Assembly: GCA_023375785.1 (NCBI GenBank)
Contig: SZWC01000089.1
Span: forward strand, 229,457-293,456
DNA from: Penium margaritaceum
Lineage: Eukaryota; Streptophyta; Zygnematophyceae; Desmidiales; Peniaceae
Direction: 5' to 3'
Length of the DNA stretch: 64,000 nucleotides
Under the pieces are notes generated by a model that was given only the letters and a program-made list of their open reading frames with translations, was not told the origin of the DNA and searched no databases. Shown piece by piece: positions 10,140-20,359 of this stretch. The position numbers were made by a program, and so were the translations under genes. Every line of letters starts with the position of its first letter. Position 1 is the stretch's first letter.

Positions 10140-10990
10140 GGTATACACAGACTTGTGTTGCCCGATCCAGACCTAAAGCTTTGGATGCTCTAGGTATTTT
10201 CTCACCTTCATTGATGACTTCAGTTGTTACACTGCTGTGTACTTCCTTTCCTCCAAGGACCAGTGCTTTGACAGGTTCAAGGAGTTCAAGGCCATGGTGC
10301 AGAACCAGACAAGCAAGAAAATAAAAGCACTGCGTAGCGATCGTGGTGGAGAGTTCCTGAGCAAGAGTTCCAGAACTACCACACAGTAGCATGCACCAAG
10401 GTGCAGTGCATTGCGCCATACTCGTCGAAGCAGAACGGCGTAGCAATACTGTGGCAGCTGCTTGCTAACGCTCCTACACCAGGTTGGAGGTACCCTGTCA
10501 GGTAAGGGTTCACACAGGTTCTAGGAACCGCGGTTCCGGAACCGCGGTTCCTGTTCCGGAACCGGAACCGCGGTTCCGGCTCCAGGATTCTAGAACCGTC
10601 CAGGAACCGCGGTTCCTGAGCCCAGATCTATGGAGGGGATAATGAGTGGGGAGGGGGGAGGTTTTAGGCTATTTTTTCTGATGTGGCACCCTTTGAGGCC
10701 ATGTGAGCACTCCAATAAATCACCCACGTCGATTCAGGAGTGCGAAAGGTCTCTATCCTTGTCTTTTTGGAAAAAAACATGGTAGTGGTAGCCAATAATG
10801 CTTCATGTTCGAATGGAACTTCTATGGAACCGTGGCTGGAACCGCGGTTCCGCGAGGAACCGCGGTTCCGGAACCGGAACCGCGGTTCCGGTTCTGAGCT
10901 GGAACCTGAACTGCGGTTACGGTTCCATTCTCATACCCGCAGTTCCGTACCGGTGTGCAGCCTTACTCTCAGGGTGTACTACAAGCCTGG
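10140..10990 (+). pseudogene. pol: A0: deleted family A pol fragment (integrase and RT linker)
   Basis: 10140-10447 encodes an integrase core piece in plus orientation (FLTFIDDFSCYTAVYFLSSKDQC, then RSDRGGEF), broken by a stop near 10170 and by frameshifts. At about 10448-10465 it jumps to the linker before the RT (LLTLLHQVGGT region, family AxPGRRYPLR), so several hundred bases are deleted. A hAT-like element (10503-10965) interrupts the linker, and pol sequence resumes at 10974 (TACAAGCCTGG). It ends where the A2 LTR begins. Confidence 0.7.
10503..10965. mobile_element. Non-autonomous hAT-like DNA transposon (463 bp)
   Basis: Imperfect terminal inverted repeats: TAAGGGTTCACACAGGTTC at the left and, reversed, TAAGGCTGCACACCGGTAC at the right (15 of 19 match). 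Flanking 8-bp duplications are CTGTCAGG (10495-10502) and CTCTCAGG (10966-10973), one mismatch; the surrounding pol sequence supports this as the target. An 8-bp duplication and such ends fit the hAT superfamily. The subterminal regions carry seven copies of the 14-bp palindrome GGAACCGCGGTTCC: four on the left (10524, 10538, 10564, 10603) and three on the right (10838, 10856, 10876). No transposase is encoded. Confidence 0.75.
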
Positions 10991-11729
10991 TGTTGGAACT
11001 AAAGGAGAGAGGGAGCCTTGGAACATCGAGCATGAGGGACTTGAGGGGCATTACGTGTGCTAAAGAATGGTAGTTGACTCACTCAAAATGATGGAGTACA
11101 AATAGAGCTAGAGCTTGGGCAAGTCAGCCCCCTCACAAGCCACACCACTTGGCCATGGAGGCTAAGACTTAGACACTGGAGTCCATAAACTCTCACAAGA
11201 GAGGAAATCATCCTAGCATTTAGGCTGACGACTCACACACGACCTAGAGAGCTAGAAAATGCTCTCATGGCACACTCTTAAGGGCTCACATAACCCACAA
11301 TCCCATGGAGAATGACCTTGTGTTTATGGCTAGCACACAAGGATCTCTCCTCACCTAAAACGTAAGGAGAGGTACCTTTATCCTAGTCAGCACACTCTGA
11401 CAAGGTAACCCAAGAATCTAGGATCTTTTTGGATATTTCTCCTATCACGTCTTGATCCTAGACCTCTTGTCTTTTTCTTTCCTTAGGCTAAGGCATTGAG
11501 CCATCGCCCATGGTCACCCGGATATCGGCGGTTGATGAGCCCAAAAACATTCAAAATTCATATCTCCCAATCCGGCTGTTGGATTAGCCTCAAACTTTGA
11601 TTGTAGATGTTTTGCCACCTGATCTGTCCAATGATGAAATCAGATTGACGATCAGAGCACGTATCTAGTAGTTTTCTGGAACTTGCTCTTGTGGACCTGA
11701 AACTGAGCTGGATGGCTCCTTTTCCAATA
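10991..11729 (-). repeat. 3' LTR of A2
   Basis: 739 bp, starting TGTTGGAACTAAAGG and ending TTTTCCAATA (consensus CCCAACA). It is more diverged from the family than the A1 LTRs. A polypurine-tract relic follows (ATCCTTCACTTTGC). Confidence 0.85.
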
Positions 11730-11748
11730 ATCCTTCACTTTGCCTCAG

Positions 11749-13502
11749 TCAGAGTGGGCTGAGTCCACATGCCTTCATGCAGAACTGCTGCTTCTCATGG
11801 GTCATTGGCTTGGTGCAGAAATGAATGACATGCTTGCTGGTTGGAGCAAGCTCCACCTTGATAGCAACCTCCTGCACCATGTACCTGATGAAGTAATATG
11901 CGATGTCAATCTGCTTGGTACGTGCATGGTGCTCAGGATTCATGGCGAGTGCGATTGCGCTCGAGTTCTCGATGCGCACAGGAACTTGAACTGTTCCACT
12001 CCCACTCATCTCTGCCATGAGACATTGAAGTCAAACTGCTGCCTTAGCTCCAAAGATGAGAGATTCGTACTCAGATTCTGTGCTTGAGGTGGCCACGGCC
12101 ACCTGTCGCTTGCTGCACCAGCTCATGGCCCCACCATTCATGTGAAATACATGTCCAGAGATGGACTTGCGGTCCTCAGGGTTTGAAGCCGAATCTGTGT
12201 ATGTATAGTAGATGATCTTGTCGTTCCCGTTGTAGGTGATGCCGATGTTGATGGTTCCAGCAAGGTAGAGGAAGATACGGTTCACTGCCTTCTGGTGCTG
12301 AGGTCCGGGATTAGCCATGTGCTGGCTCACAACGCTCACCTCCTGTGCTAGCTCTGGCCTCGTTGCCACCATCAGGTACATGAGACTGCCAACTATGCAC
12401 TGGTACTTCTGCTGCTCAGCTGCATCGGCTTCTCCATTGAAGCTCACGAGGTATTGTCGCGTCTCTAGTAGCGTGCCGATGCGTTTGGTCTCTGCCATGC
12501 CGAACCACTGTCAAACATCCTTGATGTAGCGAGAGAGAGCGTGATTTGCGATCACGCGTGATCTAGATACCGAGGAAGTATGATGCCTCCCCGAGATCGG
12601 ACATCTGGAAGCGCTCCTACATGGCTTCTTTGAATTCCTACAGTGCAGAATTGCTTCTGGAAAGGAGGAGCACGTCATCCACATAGACGATGATGATAAG
12701 CACCTCATGACCATGCTACCAGCAATAGACGCTGTAGTCACACTCACTGCGCTCAAATCCTATGCACTACAATGCCGCATCCAACTTCTGGTTCCAAGCA
12801 CGCGACACTTGCTTGAAACCGTACAGCGACATCTACAGCTTGCAAACCAGGTGCTCCTGGCTGCTCCATGTAAATCTTCTCCTCCAAGTCACCGTTCAAG
12901 AACGCCATCTTGACGTCCATGTGGTGGATCTCAAAGTCCTCTACTACTGCATAGGAGAGGAGCGTACGGACAGAGGTAAACTTTGTAATAGAAGCAAAGG
13001 TTTCGGTGTAGTTGATGTCATCTTGCTATGTATCGCCCTAGGTGACCAGCCTCGTCTTGTACTTCTCGAGGTTGCTATCTGCACCCCTCTTCTTCTTGAA
13101 CACCCACTTGCACTTGATTACCTTGCGTCCAAGTGGACGCTCAGTGAGCTCCCACGTACCGTTGTCGAGTTGCAACTATGTCTCCTGCTGCACAACTTGC
13201 GCCCAATCCGTTACATCCGCTGCACCCATGGCGTCCTTGTACAACGTCAGCTCATCGCACTCTGCTATTACTGCAAGTTCATCTGATCTGGTTTTTGCAA
13301 CATCCAGAAATGCCCGCGTTCACAAGGCTTGTAGCACATCCTGAGAGGGTACCAGCGACCTGGTACTGGAGCGTTAGCAGGCGGCTGGCGCGATGCTACT
13401 GGCACAACTGCTCCTACGCATGGTAGTACATCTTCTTCCTCTGCTTCTCGCGATGAGGTCGCTCTGTCTACTTCATAAGACATACAAGAATAGGGTGGTT
13501 TT
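11749..13502 (-). pseudogene. pol: A2 pol, part 1: RNase H and reverse transcriptase
   Basis: The minus strand encodes, from 13.5 kb downwards, the linker (PPANAPVPGR), the RT (KCKWVFKKK region near 13100, a YVDD-type active-site region near 12670-12690) and RNase H (GGAMSWCSKRQ, ATSSTESEY, PEHHARTKQIDIAY). The stop is at 11749-11751 after CGLSPL. Several stops and frameshifts are present, for example the loss near 12530 of part of the QQSRYIKDVL region. Confidence 0.8.
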
Positions 13503-14233
13503 TGTTGGAAAAGGAGCCATCCGATTCAGTTTCAGGTCCACATGAACAAGCTCCAGGAAAGTACCAGATGCTTGCTCTGATCTTCAATCAGACTTCACCA
13601 TGGTAAGATCAGGTAGCAAGTTATCTACGGTTTGAGGCCAATCCAGTGGTGGGATTTGGAGATATGAATTTTCGAAGTATTCGGTATCATCAACCGCCGA
13701 TATCCGGTTGACCATGGGCGATGGCTCCATGCCTTAGCCTAAGAAAAGAAAAAGGCAAGAGATCCAGGGTCAAGACCTGATGGGAAAAACATCCAAAAAG
13801 GTCATACATTCCTGGGTTGCCTTGTCAGAGTGGGCTGACTAGGAAAAAGGTACCTCTCCTTACTTTTTAGGCGAGGTGAGATCATTGTGTGCTAGCCATG
13901 GATACATGGCAATTCTCCATGGGATTGTGCGTTATGTGACCACTAGGAGTGTGCCATGAGAGCATTCTCTAGCTCTCTAGGTCGTATGTGAGTGGTCAGC
14001 CTGATTACTAGGCTGATTTCCTCCCTTGTGTGTGATTATGCACTCTAGTATGTGAGCCTTAGCCTCCATGGCTAAATGGTGTGGCTTGTGAGAGGGCAGA
14101 CTTGCCGAAGCTCTAGCTCTATGTGTACTCCATCATTTTGAGTGATTTAACAACCATTCTTCAGCACAAGTGATGCCCTTCCAGTCCCACATGCTCGCTG
14201 CTCCAAGGCGCCCTCTCTCATCCAGTTCCAATA
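13503..14233 (+). repeat. Solo family A LTR in A2
   Basis: Plus-oriented LTR, TGTTGGAAAAGGAGCC to TCCAGTTCCAATA. No internal region is attached on either side. Flanks GTTTT (13498-13502) and GTTCT (14234-14238) look like a 5-bp duplication with one change, and A2 linker sequence continues across it. It probably formed by LTR-LTR recombination of a full element. Confidence 0.85.
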
Positions 14234-14238
14234 GTTCT

Positions 14239-14550
14239 CCCAGCGTCATCGTAGAGGAAGAATTAGGAGAGACGGGTTCAGGGAGAATGTCTGCTCCCAC
14301 TTGTTCGTCAGCTGCTACTTTTGCTCCCTCCTCACAGAGAATGTTGGTGCCGATGATGTTGCTCTCGTTGAAGACGACATCCCTGGAGATGATGACATGG
14401 CCAGTATCCCTCTCGTAAAAGCGATACGCCTTGCTTGCCACGTCATAGCCGATCATCAGCATCTGTGCCCTATTCGCGTCCCATTTTTGCCGCTTCTCCT
14501 TGGGCACGTGCATGTGCGCCAAGTTGCCAAACGCGTAAAGATGACCCACG
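14239..14550 (-). pseudogene. pol: A2 pol, part 2: integrase C-terminus and linker
   Basis: The minus strand reads integrase C-terminal motifs: GHLYAFGNLAHMHVPKEKRQKWD, MLMIGYDVASKAYRFYERDTGHVIISRDVVF and the acidic linker. It is cut at 14550 by A4 and resumes at 28792. Confidence 0.8.
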
Positions 14551-15211
14551 TGTTGGGAAAGGAGCCATCCGGCTCAGTTTCACATCCATAGGAGCAAGTT
14601 CTAGGAAACTACCAGATGCCTGCTCCGATCGTCGATTTGACTTCACCAGGTTGGACAATGTCTACAGTCCAAGTTTGAGGCCGATCCAACGGTCGGATTT
14701 GGGAGATGAATTTTTGAAGTTTTCGGGGTCATTGACAGCCGTTATCTGTGTGACCATGGGCGATGGCTCCATGCCTTGGCCTCATAAAAGAAAACGGCAA
14801 GAGGTCCATGGTCAACACCTGATGGGAGATATATCCAAAAAGGTCCTTGATTCTTGGGTTGCTTTGTTAGAGTGTGCTTACTAGGAAAAAGGTACCTCTC
14901 CTTACTTTTTAGATAAGGAGAGATCCCCGTGTGCTAGCCATGGACACATGGCAATTTTCCATGGGTTTGTGGGTTACGTGAATACAAGGAGTGTGCCATG
15001 AGTACATTTTCTAGCTCTCTAGGTCGTGTGTGAGCCTTGGCCTCCATGGCTAAGTGGTGTAGGTAGTGAGAGGTCTCACTTGCCCAAGCTCTAGCTCTAT
15101 ATATACTCCATCATTTTGAGTGATTCAATAACCATTCTTCAGCACAAGTGATGCCCTTCCAGTCCCACATGCTCGCTGCTCCAAGACTCCCTCTCTCCTC
15201 CAGTTCCAACA
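14551..15211 (+). repeat. 5' LTR of A4
   Basis: 661 bp, TGTTGGGAAAGGAGCC to CCAGTTCCAACA. It lacks the block around AGTGGTCAGCCTGATTGC that other family LTRs have between the GTCGTGTGTGAG and GCCTCCATGG motifs. TATA-like CTATATATACTCC near 15096-15108. Confidence 0.85.
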
Positions 15212-15834
15212 CTTGGTATCAAAGCCAAGTTTTGGTAGTTTCACCCAGCACAGGCGGTCACTTTGAGAGTGATGTGTTGGGATGGATTCTTAACAACATT
15301 TGAGGATCGACCACTTCATCTTCACGTTCACCAGAGAAGCTTTTTAACGAGCCCAAGATTGCGAAGATCCAACGATGGGATTGAGAGATATGGTTGAAAC
15401 AAAGTCGTCTAGGGCTACACTCTTCTCTCTCAGTAAGACTCTTGCCTTGTGATGACCATAACTCTCTCGTTTCTTTGTCAAACGAGCATTTTCCCTAAGC
15501 TTTTGCATTGGTGCAAAAATGTTTGCATTCCATTGTTACGTTTAGGAGATATGCCATTTACAAGCTGGCTAATGTGAGCTGGAGTAGGAGCAGCAGCATA
15601 CCCTATTTTCAAAAGGACATATCCTTAAAAATCCCCTTTTAAAGGCCCTGATTTAGGGGTCGATCTGAAAGTTTTTGAGCTGCATTTTCCAGCGGTGGGA
15701 TACGTTTTTCCCGATTCCCAGTGTGCTAGCCTCTACAATCAATTTTCTGTCAAACAGATTTCTGGCAAAACAATAGCAGCAGCAAGGGTAGCGCCGCCAC
15801 TCAAGGGCAGCGCTGAGCATCACCAAAGCTCAAA
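15212..15834 (+). other. A4 leader with primer-binding site
   Basis: Primer-binding site TGGTATCAAAGCC at 15214-15226. The rest is about 600 bp of untranslated leader with no gene. It is recognisably the same leader as in A1, A3, A5, A6 and A7. Confidence 0.75.
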
Positions 15835-16580
15835 ATGGCAGCAGCAGGCGTGGTAACAGTAGCTTAGCCCTTGGAGAGACTAGAAGGATGTACCAACTTC
15901 AGGTTTTGGAAGATCCGTACCTGCCTCCTTTTGGAGGAGAGGGGCTTGTCGGAGGTGGTGAGCGACGACGAGCGCGCTCCACCTCCACATGCAAAAGGCA
16001 TCACCGCACCAGAGGTGATGGCAGGGAAAACGCCACAGAAAGGTGCAGCAGATGCAAGTTCATCTACAACTGCAACAGCGGCATATGAGCAGTAGAGGAA
16101 GAAGGACAGGCAAGCCTACAAGCTGCTTGTCAATATCATCTCCAATCCGCATCTTCAATACGTGAGTGACAAGGCTACTTCAAAAAAGGGATATGGCACA
16201 TTGTGCAAGAAGTATGAAAGCAAGGATTGTGGATTCCTCATACTTTTGGAGGAGAAGATGATGGCATTGAAAATGTGGAGTGGCAAAGGGATTGAGGCGT
16301 ACTTGGACAAGACAAAGGAGTTGGCGAAGCAGCTGAAAGCGGCCGGCAATCTTGTGGAAGACATGCGCTTTGTTCTCCTCTTGCTGAGGGGACTCCGAAT
16401 GAGCTATGACACAGTGCGAGAGACGTTGGAGCGCCAGCCGACTCTTGACCCGGACATCATCTACACACACCTGGTGCTCGTAGAACTGTGTGGCAATGCA
16501 GTTAAGCGCAATGGTGGCAGCAGTAATAGTGAAGCAGCTTTCATGGCCATTGGCTCACATAACCAGCAGCAACAGCAGTC
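15835..16580 (+). pseudogene. gag: A4 gag, N-terminal part
   Basis: The ATG at 15835-15837 starts MAAAGVVTVA, followed at once by TAG (15865-15867) where the family has Gln. A frameshift follows near 15900. The frame then opens from about 16162 (SDKATSKKGYGTLCKKYESKD, LLEEKMMALKM) to the Gln-rich stretch at 16560-16580. The sequence breaks there, just before the zinc knuckle, where the Penelope-like element begins. Confidence 0.75.
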
Positions 16581-16665
16581 TGATGTATTTGTGGGAGGCA
16601 TCTTAGAGCTGCGAGGAGGACTGATGTTAGGAGAAAGATGGACGGGAGAGGGTCTGAGAGAAATT

Positions 16666-16722
16666 CATATTTGGCATACCGGTTTCGGCCGGGTGGCCTT
16701 CATCAGCGCCTTTAGTGATATG
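16666..16722 (-). ncRNA. Hammerhead ribozyme motif (type I-like) of the Penelope-like element
   Basis: The minus strand shows the hammerhead core CTGATGA, a stem II of GGCC/GGCC with loop ACCC, then GAAA and ACCGGTA. Stem III would be A-U plus two C-G pairs with no loop, so it can form only between two molecules, a known trait of these small ribozymes. Stem I pairs GGCG with TGCC and, beyond an internal loop, CATAT with ATATG. Predicted cleavage follows GTA, between plus positions 16677 and 16676. One extra A lies between CTGATGA and stem II, which could weaken it. Hammerheads are established in Penelope-like elements. Confidence 0.68.
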
Positions 16723-16768
16723 TGAATAACCGGCTTCGGCCGGGTGGCCTTCATCAGTGCCTTTGAGA
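16723..16768 (-). ncRNA. Second, degenerate hammerhead-like motif
   Basis: Upstream tandem copy, offset 51 bp from the first. It keeps CTGATGA, the GGCC/ACCC/GGCC hairpin and CCGG, but GAAA is GAAG and the flanks (GGCA and ATTC) do not pair as stem I. Probably inactive alone. Confidence 0.55.
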
Positions 16769-16909
16769 AAAACTACATAGACAATGCTAGTTAAATACTA
16801 GCCAAGGGTCCATCAGCGACAAGTGAGAACCAGGCAAGGGTTCTGGGTTTTACTCTAGGTTCTACTCATGGATCTAAGACCCATGTAGCATCCGGTGGTT
16901 TACCGGTGG
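16769..16909 (-). other. 3' untranslated part of the Penelope-like element
   Basis: Lies between the RT stop at 16910-16912 and the hammerhead tandem. No coding frame. It contains a short direct repeat TACCGGTGGT / CCGGTGGTTTA near 16890-16910. Confidence 0.45.
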
Positions 16910-18212
16910 TCACTCATCAAGCCTAGAGGTCCCAAGGTAGGTCCTAATTTTTCTATGCAATCTCCATGCCAAGATAGCACGGCCCGAGAACACGGACGCA
17001 TTAAAGTGCTTGAGTCGACGTGTAAAACATAGTAGATGTAAACCTAGTTTTAACCCTTCTGCTCTTGGAGTGAGGAGGGTTTTTAAAACAAGAGGCCGTG
17101 CGTTGGTCGACTGTGAGGTAGGAGGGTTTTTCTGTTGGAGCCGAAGAATTTCTTCTTGGCGATGGGTGTGAAGAACCTGTGACAAAATAGGACAAAGAAA
17201 TTTCTGAGGGTAGCCGCGTGCTCATGTGTGAGCGAAGAACTTCCATTTTATGTTGAGGAAGTCTTGAGCGGCCGACGTTCGTAGGAGGTAACGTCGAAGC
17301 TCAGAGTAGATAAACGCTCGAAGGCAGCTCCGGGTATGATAGCTATGAAATGGTAGATAGAGGTACTTGTTAATGGGTTTCTGGTATGTAACCGTATCCA
17401 GAACCTGAGTAGTCTCAAACCTTTTACCTTTGAAGAGCGTGACGTCGAGGAATTCAATGCTAGTGGTTGAGAGATCCCACTCTAGCTTGATGTTTTTGTC
17501 GATGCTGTTGAAGGTGGATAGGAATGAGAGGAGGTCTTCATGGCTGTCTGTCTAGAGGATAAGGCCGTCGTCAATGTATCGTCGGTGAAGCAAAGGTTTT
17601 GTTTTGTTTCGACGGGTAACTTCATGGTCCAAAAAGCTTATAAACAGAATTGCAAAGGCAGGGGCTGTGGGTGTACCCATCGCCGTACCCTTGATCTGTT
17701 TGTAAATTGCACCCATAAAATCCACGTATGAGTTGTTCATCACCCATGATAGGAGTTGGATGACAACTGGTGTCTTAGGGTGCCATGCTTGGTGGAGAAG
17801 GCCTTGGATGAAGGAGAATGCGCCGGAGATGGGGATGCTCGAGTATAGTGCTAAAACATCGTATGAAGCAAGGATCACATGTGGAGGCAGGGTCAGTTCC
17901 TCAACCTCAAGCAGCAATGATGTGCTGTCTTTGAGGTAGGTTGACTGACGTTGTACAATAACTTGCAATTCTGAGTCTAGCCATTTTGAAACATTGGTTG
18001 TGATCCAGCTGTGGCAGGCCGCTATTGGCCGACCAACATGAGGAGTTTTCTGAATCTTGATGAGACAGTAGAAGGTAGCAGGTTTCCATCTTCCAGCAAG
18101 TTCTTGGAGAAAGAAGGTCCAAAGAGAATGTGGAAGCATGCCAGAGGTGTTGCAGCTCTCCTTGATGGCAAGGAGTTACTGTTTAATGTCGTCGATGTTA
18201 CACTCAGTGGCC
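16910..18212 (-). pseudogene. Penelope-like reverse transcriptase fragment
   Basis: A single frame runs from about 18212 to a TGA at 16910-16912 (about 434 codons), broken by TAA (18176-18178), TAG (17552-17554) and TGA (17222-17224) but without frameshift. RT motifs in order: GRPIAACHSW, ASYDVLALYSSIP (motif A), KGTAMGTPTAPAFA (motif B), RRYIDDG with YIDD at 17567-17578 (motif C), then FLDVTLF, YQKPINKYLYLPFHS and RGYP. This pattern (DVxxLYxxIP, GTAMGT, RYIDD) is that of Penelope-like elements, not of LTR or LINE RTs. No GIY-YIG endonuclease is seen in the C-terminal tail; an N-terminal one cannot be judged because that part is missing. Confidence 0.82.
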
Positions 18213-18535
18213 TGAAAGAGGGACACTACAAGAAAGAGTTCTTCAAGTTCAAGAGGGACCAAAAGGAGCATCAGTAGCAGCAACAAAAGCAGTAATCTCC
18301 ACAGTAACAGGAGTAGTAAAAGCAGCAATCTCCACAAAAACAGCAGCAGCAGTCACAACAACGTTAGCACCAACAGTAGCAAGAGAACCAGATCGGCGTG
18401 CGTTATTTTGGCATCATGAACATCGCCGAGGTGCGCGACCGCCTCTTCATGGCGAACTCTGACATGTCGTAGAAAGAAACAGCGGATCTCGCGTGGTACA
18501 AGGACTCAGGGTGCACCAAGAGTCTGACGCACCAC
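18213..18535 (+). pseudogene. gag: A4 gag C-terminus and protease start
   Basis: Resumes at the second half of the zinc knuckle (KEGHYKKEFF; the last Cys is Phe). A Gln-rich linker follows with repeated CAG-to-TAG changes, then the conserved block RDRLFMANSDMS and the protease motif WYKDSGCTKSLTHH. It is interrupted at ACCAC (18531-18535) by the solo LTR and resumes at 24927. Confidence 0.75.
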
Positions 18536-18977
18536 TTTTGGGAAAGGAGCCATCCGGCTCAGTTGCAGGTCCATGGGAGCAAGTTCTAGGAAAGTACCAG
18601 ATGCCTGCTTTGATCGTCAATCCAACTTCACCATTGGAAAGATCAGTTGGCAAAATGTCTACGGTCCAAGTTTGAGGCCGATCCAGTGGTCGGATTGGTA
18701 GATATGAATTTTCAAAGTATTCCAGGTCATCAACCGCCGATATCCGGGTGACCATGGGCAATGGCTCCATGCCTTAGCCTAAGAAAAGAAAAAGGCAAGA
18801 GATCCAGGGTCAAGACCTCATGGGAGAAATATCCAAAAGGGTCCTACATTTTTGGGCTGCCTTGTCAGGGTGTGCTCACTAGGAAAAAGGTACCTCTCCT
18901 TACTTTTTACGTGAGATGACATCCTTGTGTGCTAGCCATGGACACATGGCAATTCTCCATGGGATTGTGGGTTATGT
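18536..18977 (+). repeat. Solo family A LTR inside A4, left part
   Basis: Starts TTTTGGGAAAGG (consensus TGTTGGGAAAGG). Flanked by an exact 5-bp duplication ACCAC (18531-18535 and 24927-24931). Cut at 18977 by A5. The right part is at 24816-24926. About 190 bp of LTR are missing between the parts, probably an older deletion between TATGT repeats. Confidence 0.8.
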
Positions 18978-19715
18978 TGTTGGAAAAGGAGCCATCCGGC
19001 TTTGTTTCAGGTCCACATGAGCAAGTTCCAGGAAAGTACCAGATGCCTACTTCGATGGTCAATCTGACTTCACCATTTGGAAGATCAGGTGAGAAAAGGT
19101 CTACGATTCAAATTTGAGGCCGATCCAATGATCGGATTGGGAGATATGAATTTTCAAAGTTTTCGGGGTCATCGACCACCGATATCCGGTGACCATGGGC
19201 GATAGCTCCATGCCTTAACCTAAGAAAAGAAAAGGGGTACGAGATCTAGGGTGAAGACCTGATGGGAGAAATATCCAAAAAGGTCCTAGATTCTTGGGTT
19301 GCCTTGTCAGAGTATGCTGACAATGAAAAAGGTACCTCTCCTTGTTTTTTAGGTGAGGTGAGATCCTTGTGTGCTAGCCATGGACACATGGCAATTCTCC
19401 ATGGGATTGAGGGTTATGTGACCACTTTGAGTGTGCCAAGGGAGAATTTTCTAGCTCTCTAGGTCGTGTGTGAGTGGTCGGTCTGATTGCTAGGCTGATG
19501 TCCTCATTTGTGTGAGATTATGGACTCTAGTGTGTGAGCCTTAGCCTCCATGGCTAAGTGGTTTGGCTTCTGAGAGGGCTGACTTGCGCAAGCTCTAGCT
19601 CTACATGTACTCCTTCATTTTGAGTGATTCGACAACCATTCTTCAGTACAAGTGATGCCCTTCCAGTCCCACATGCTCGCTCCTCCAAGGCTCCCTCTCT
19701 CCTCCAGCTCCAACA
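18978..19715 (+). repeat. 5' LTR of A5
   Basis: 738 bp, TGTTGGAAAAGGAGCC to CTCCAGCTCCAACA. Nearly the same length as its partner at 24077 (739 bp). Confidence 0.88.
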
Positions 19716-20359
19716 CTTGGTATCAGAGCCAAGTTCTGCCACGTTCATCCATTACAGGCCGTCACTTTGAGAGTGACGGTTTGTGGTTAAACCCTCACCA
19801 GATTTCACAATCAACCACAGGATCTTCCTGTCTAAGAGACAAGCTTTCCAACGAGTCCAAGATCGCAAAGATCCAACGGTCGGACTAAGAGTTATGCTCA
19901 AAACGAGGTCGGCCTGGGCTACACTCTTTCTATGAGTAAGACTGTCGCCTTTTCATGACTATGACTCTCTTGTTTCTTTGTCAAATTCAAAAAGTGACAC
20001 ATGCGATTTGTATTTTTTCTCCTAAGCTTTCCATTGGATAAAAAATATTTGCATTCCATTGATTCGTTTGGGAGAAACGCCGTTTACAAGCTAGCTGGTC
20101 TGAGTTGGAGTAGGAGCAGAAGCATATCCTGTTTTCAAGAGGGCATCTCTTTTAAAGTATCTGTTGATGACCATGTTTTATGGGTCTATCTGAAAGGTTT
20201 TGAGCTGAATTTTCCAGTGGTGGGCTCGTTTTTTAAAATTCCCTTTCTGCTAGCATCTAGTATCTTTTTTCTGTCAGAGAGATTAATGGCAAAAGGAAGA
20301 GCAGAAGCAGGGGTAGTGCCAACATCCAAGGGCAGCGCTGAGCATCACCAAGGCACAAA
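19716..20359 (+). other. A5 leader with primer-binding site
   Basis: Primer-binding site TGGTATCAGAGCC at 19718-19730, the best match to initiator Met-tRNA among the family A copies. The rest is untranslated leader, including GATCCAACGGTCGGACTAAGAGTTATG near 19868-19894. Confidence 0.78.

Larger units (their letters stand above)
16581..18212 (-). mobile_element. Penelope-like retroelement, 5'-truncated, inside A4 gag
   Basis: About 1.63 kb, minus-oriented, between the A4 gag Gln stretch (ending CAGTC, 16580) and the zinc-knuckle part resuming near 18213 (GAAAGAGGGACACTACAAG). About 35-45 bp of gag are missing at the junction, so there is no clear target duplication and a small target deletion is likely. 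It carries a Penelope-type RT fragment and, 3' of it on the same strand, two tandem hammerhead-like motifs. The RT N-terminus is absent, as expected of 5' truncation in target-primed insertion. Confidence 0.78.

Noticed and set aside
16162-16725. A novel 187-residue gag-like protein (possible domestication)
   Set aside because: It is A4 gag running into the Penelope-like element; upstream stops and the nested insertion show decay.
16581-16910. Telomeric repeats linked to the Penelope-like element
   Set aside because: No TTTAGGG-type repeats are present at either end, so a telomere-attached type is not supported.
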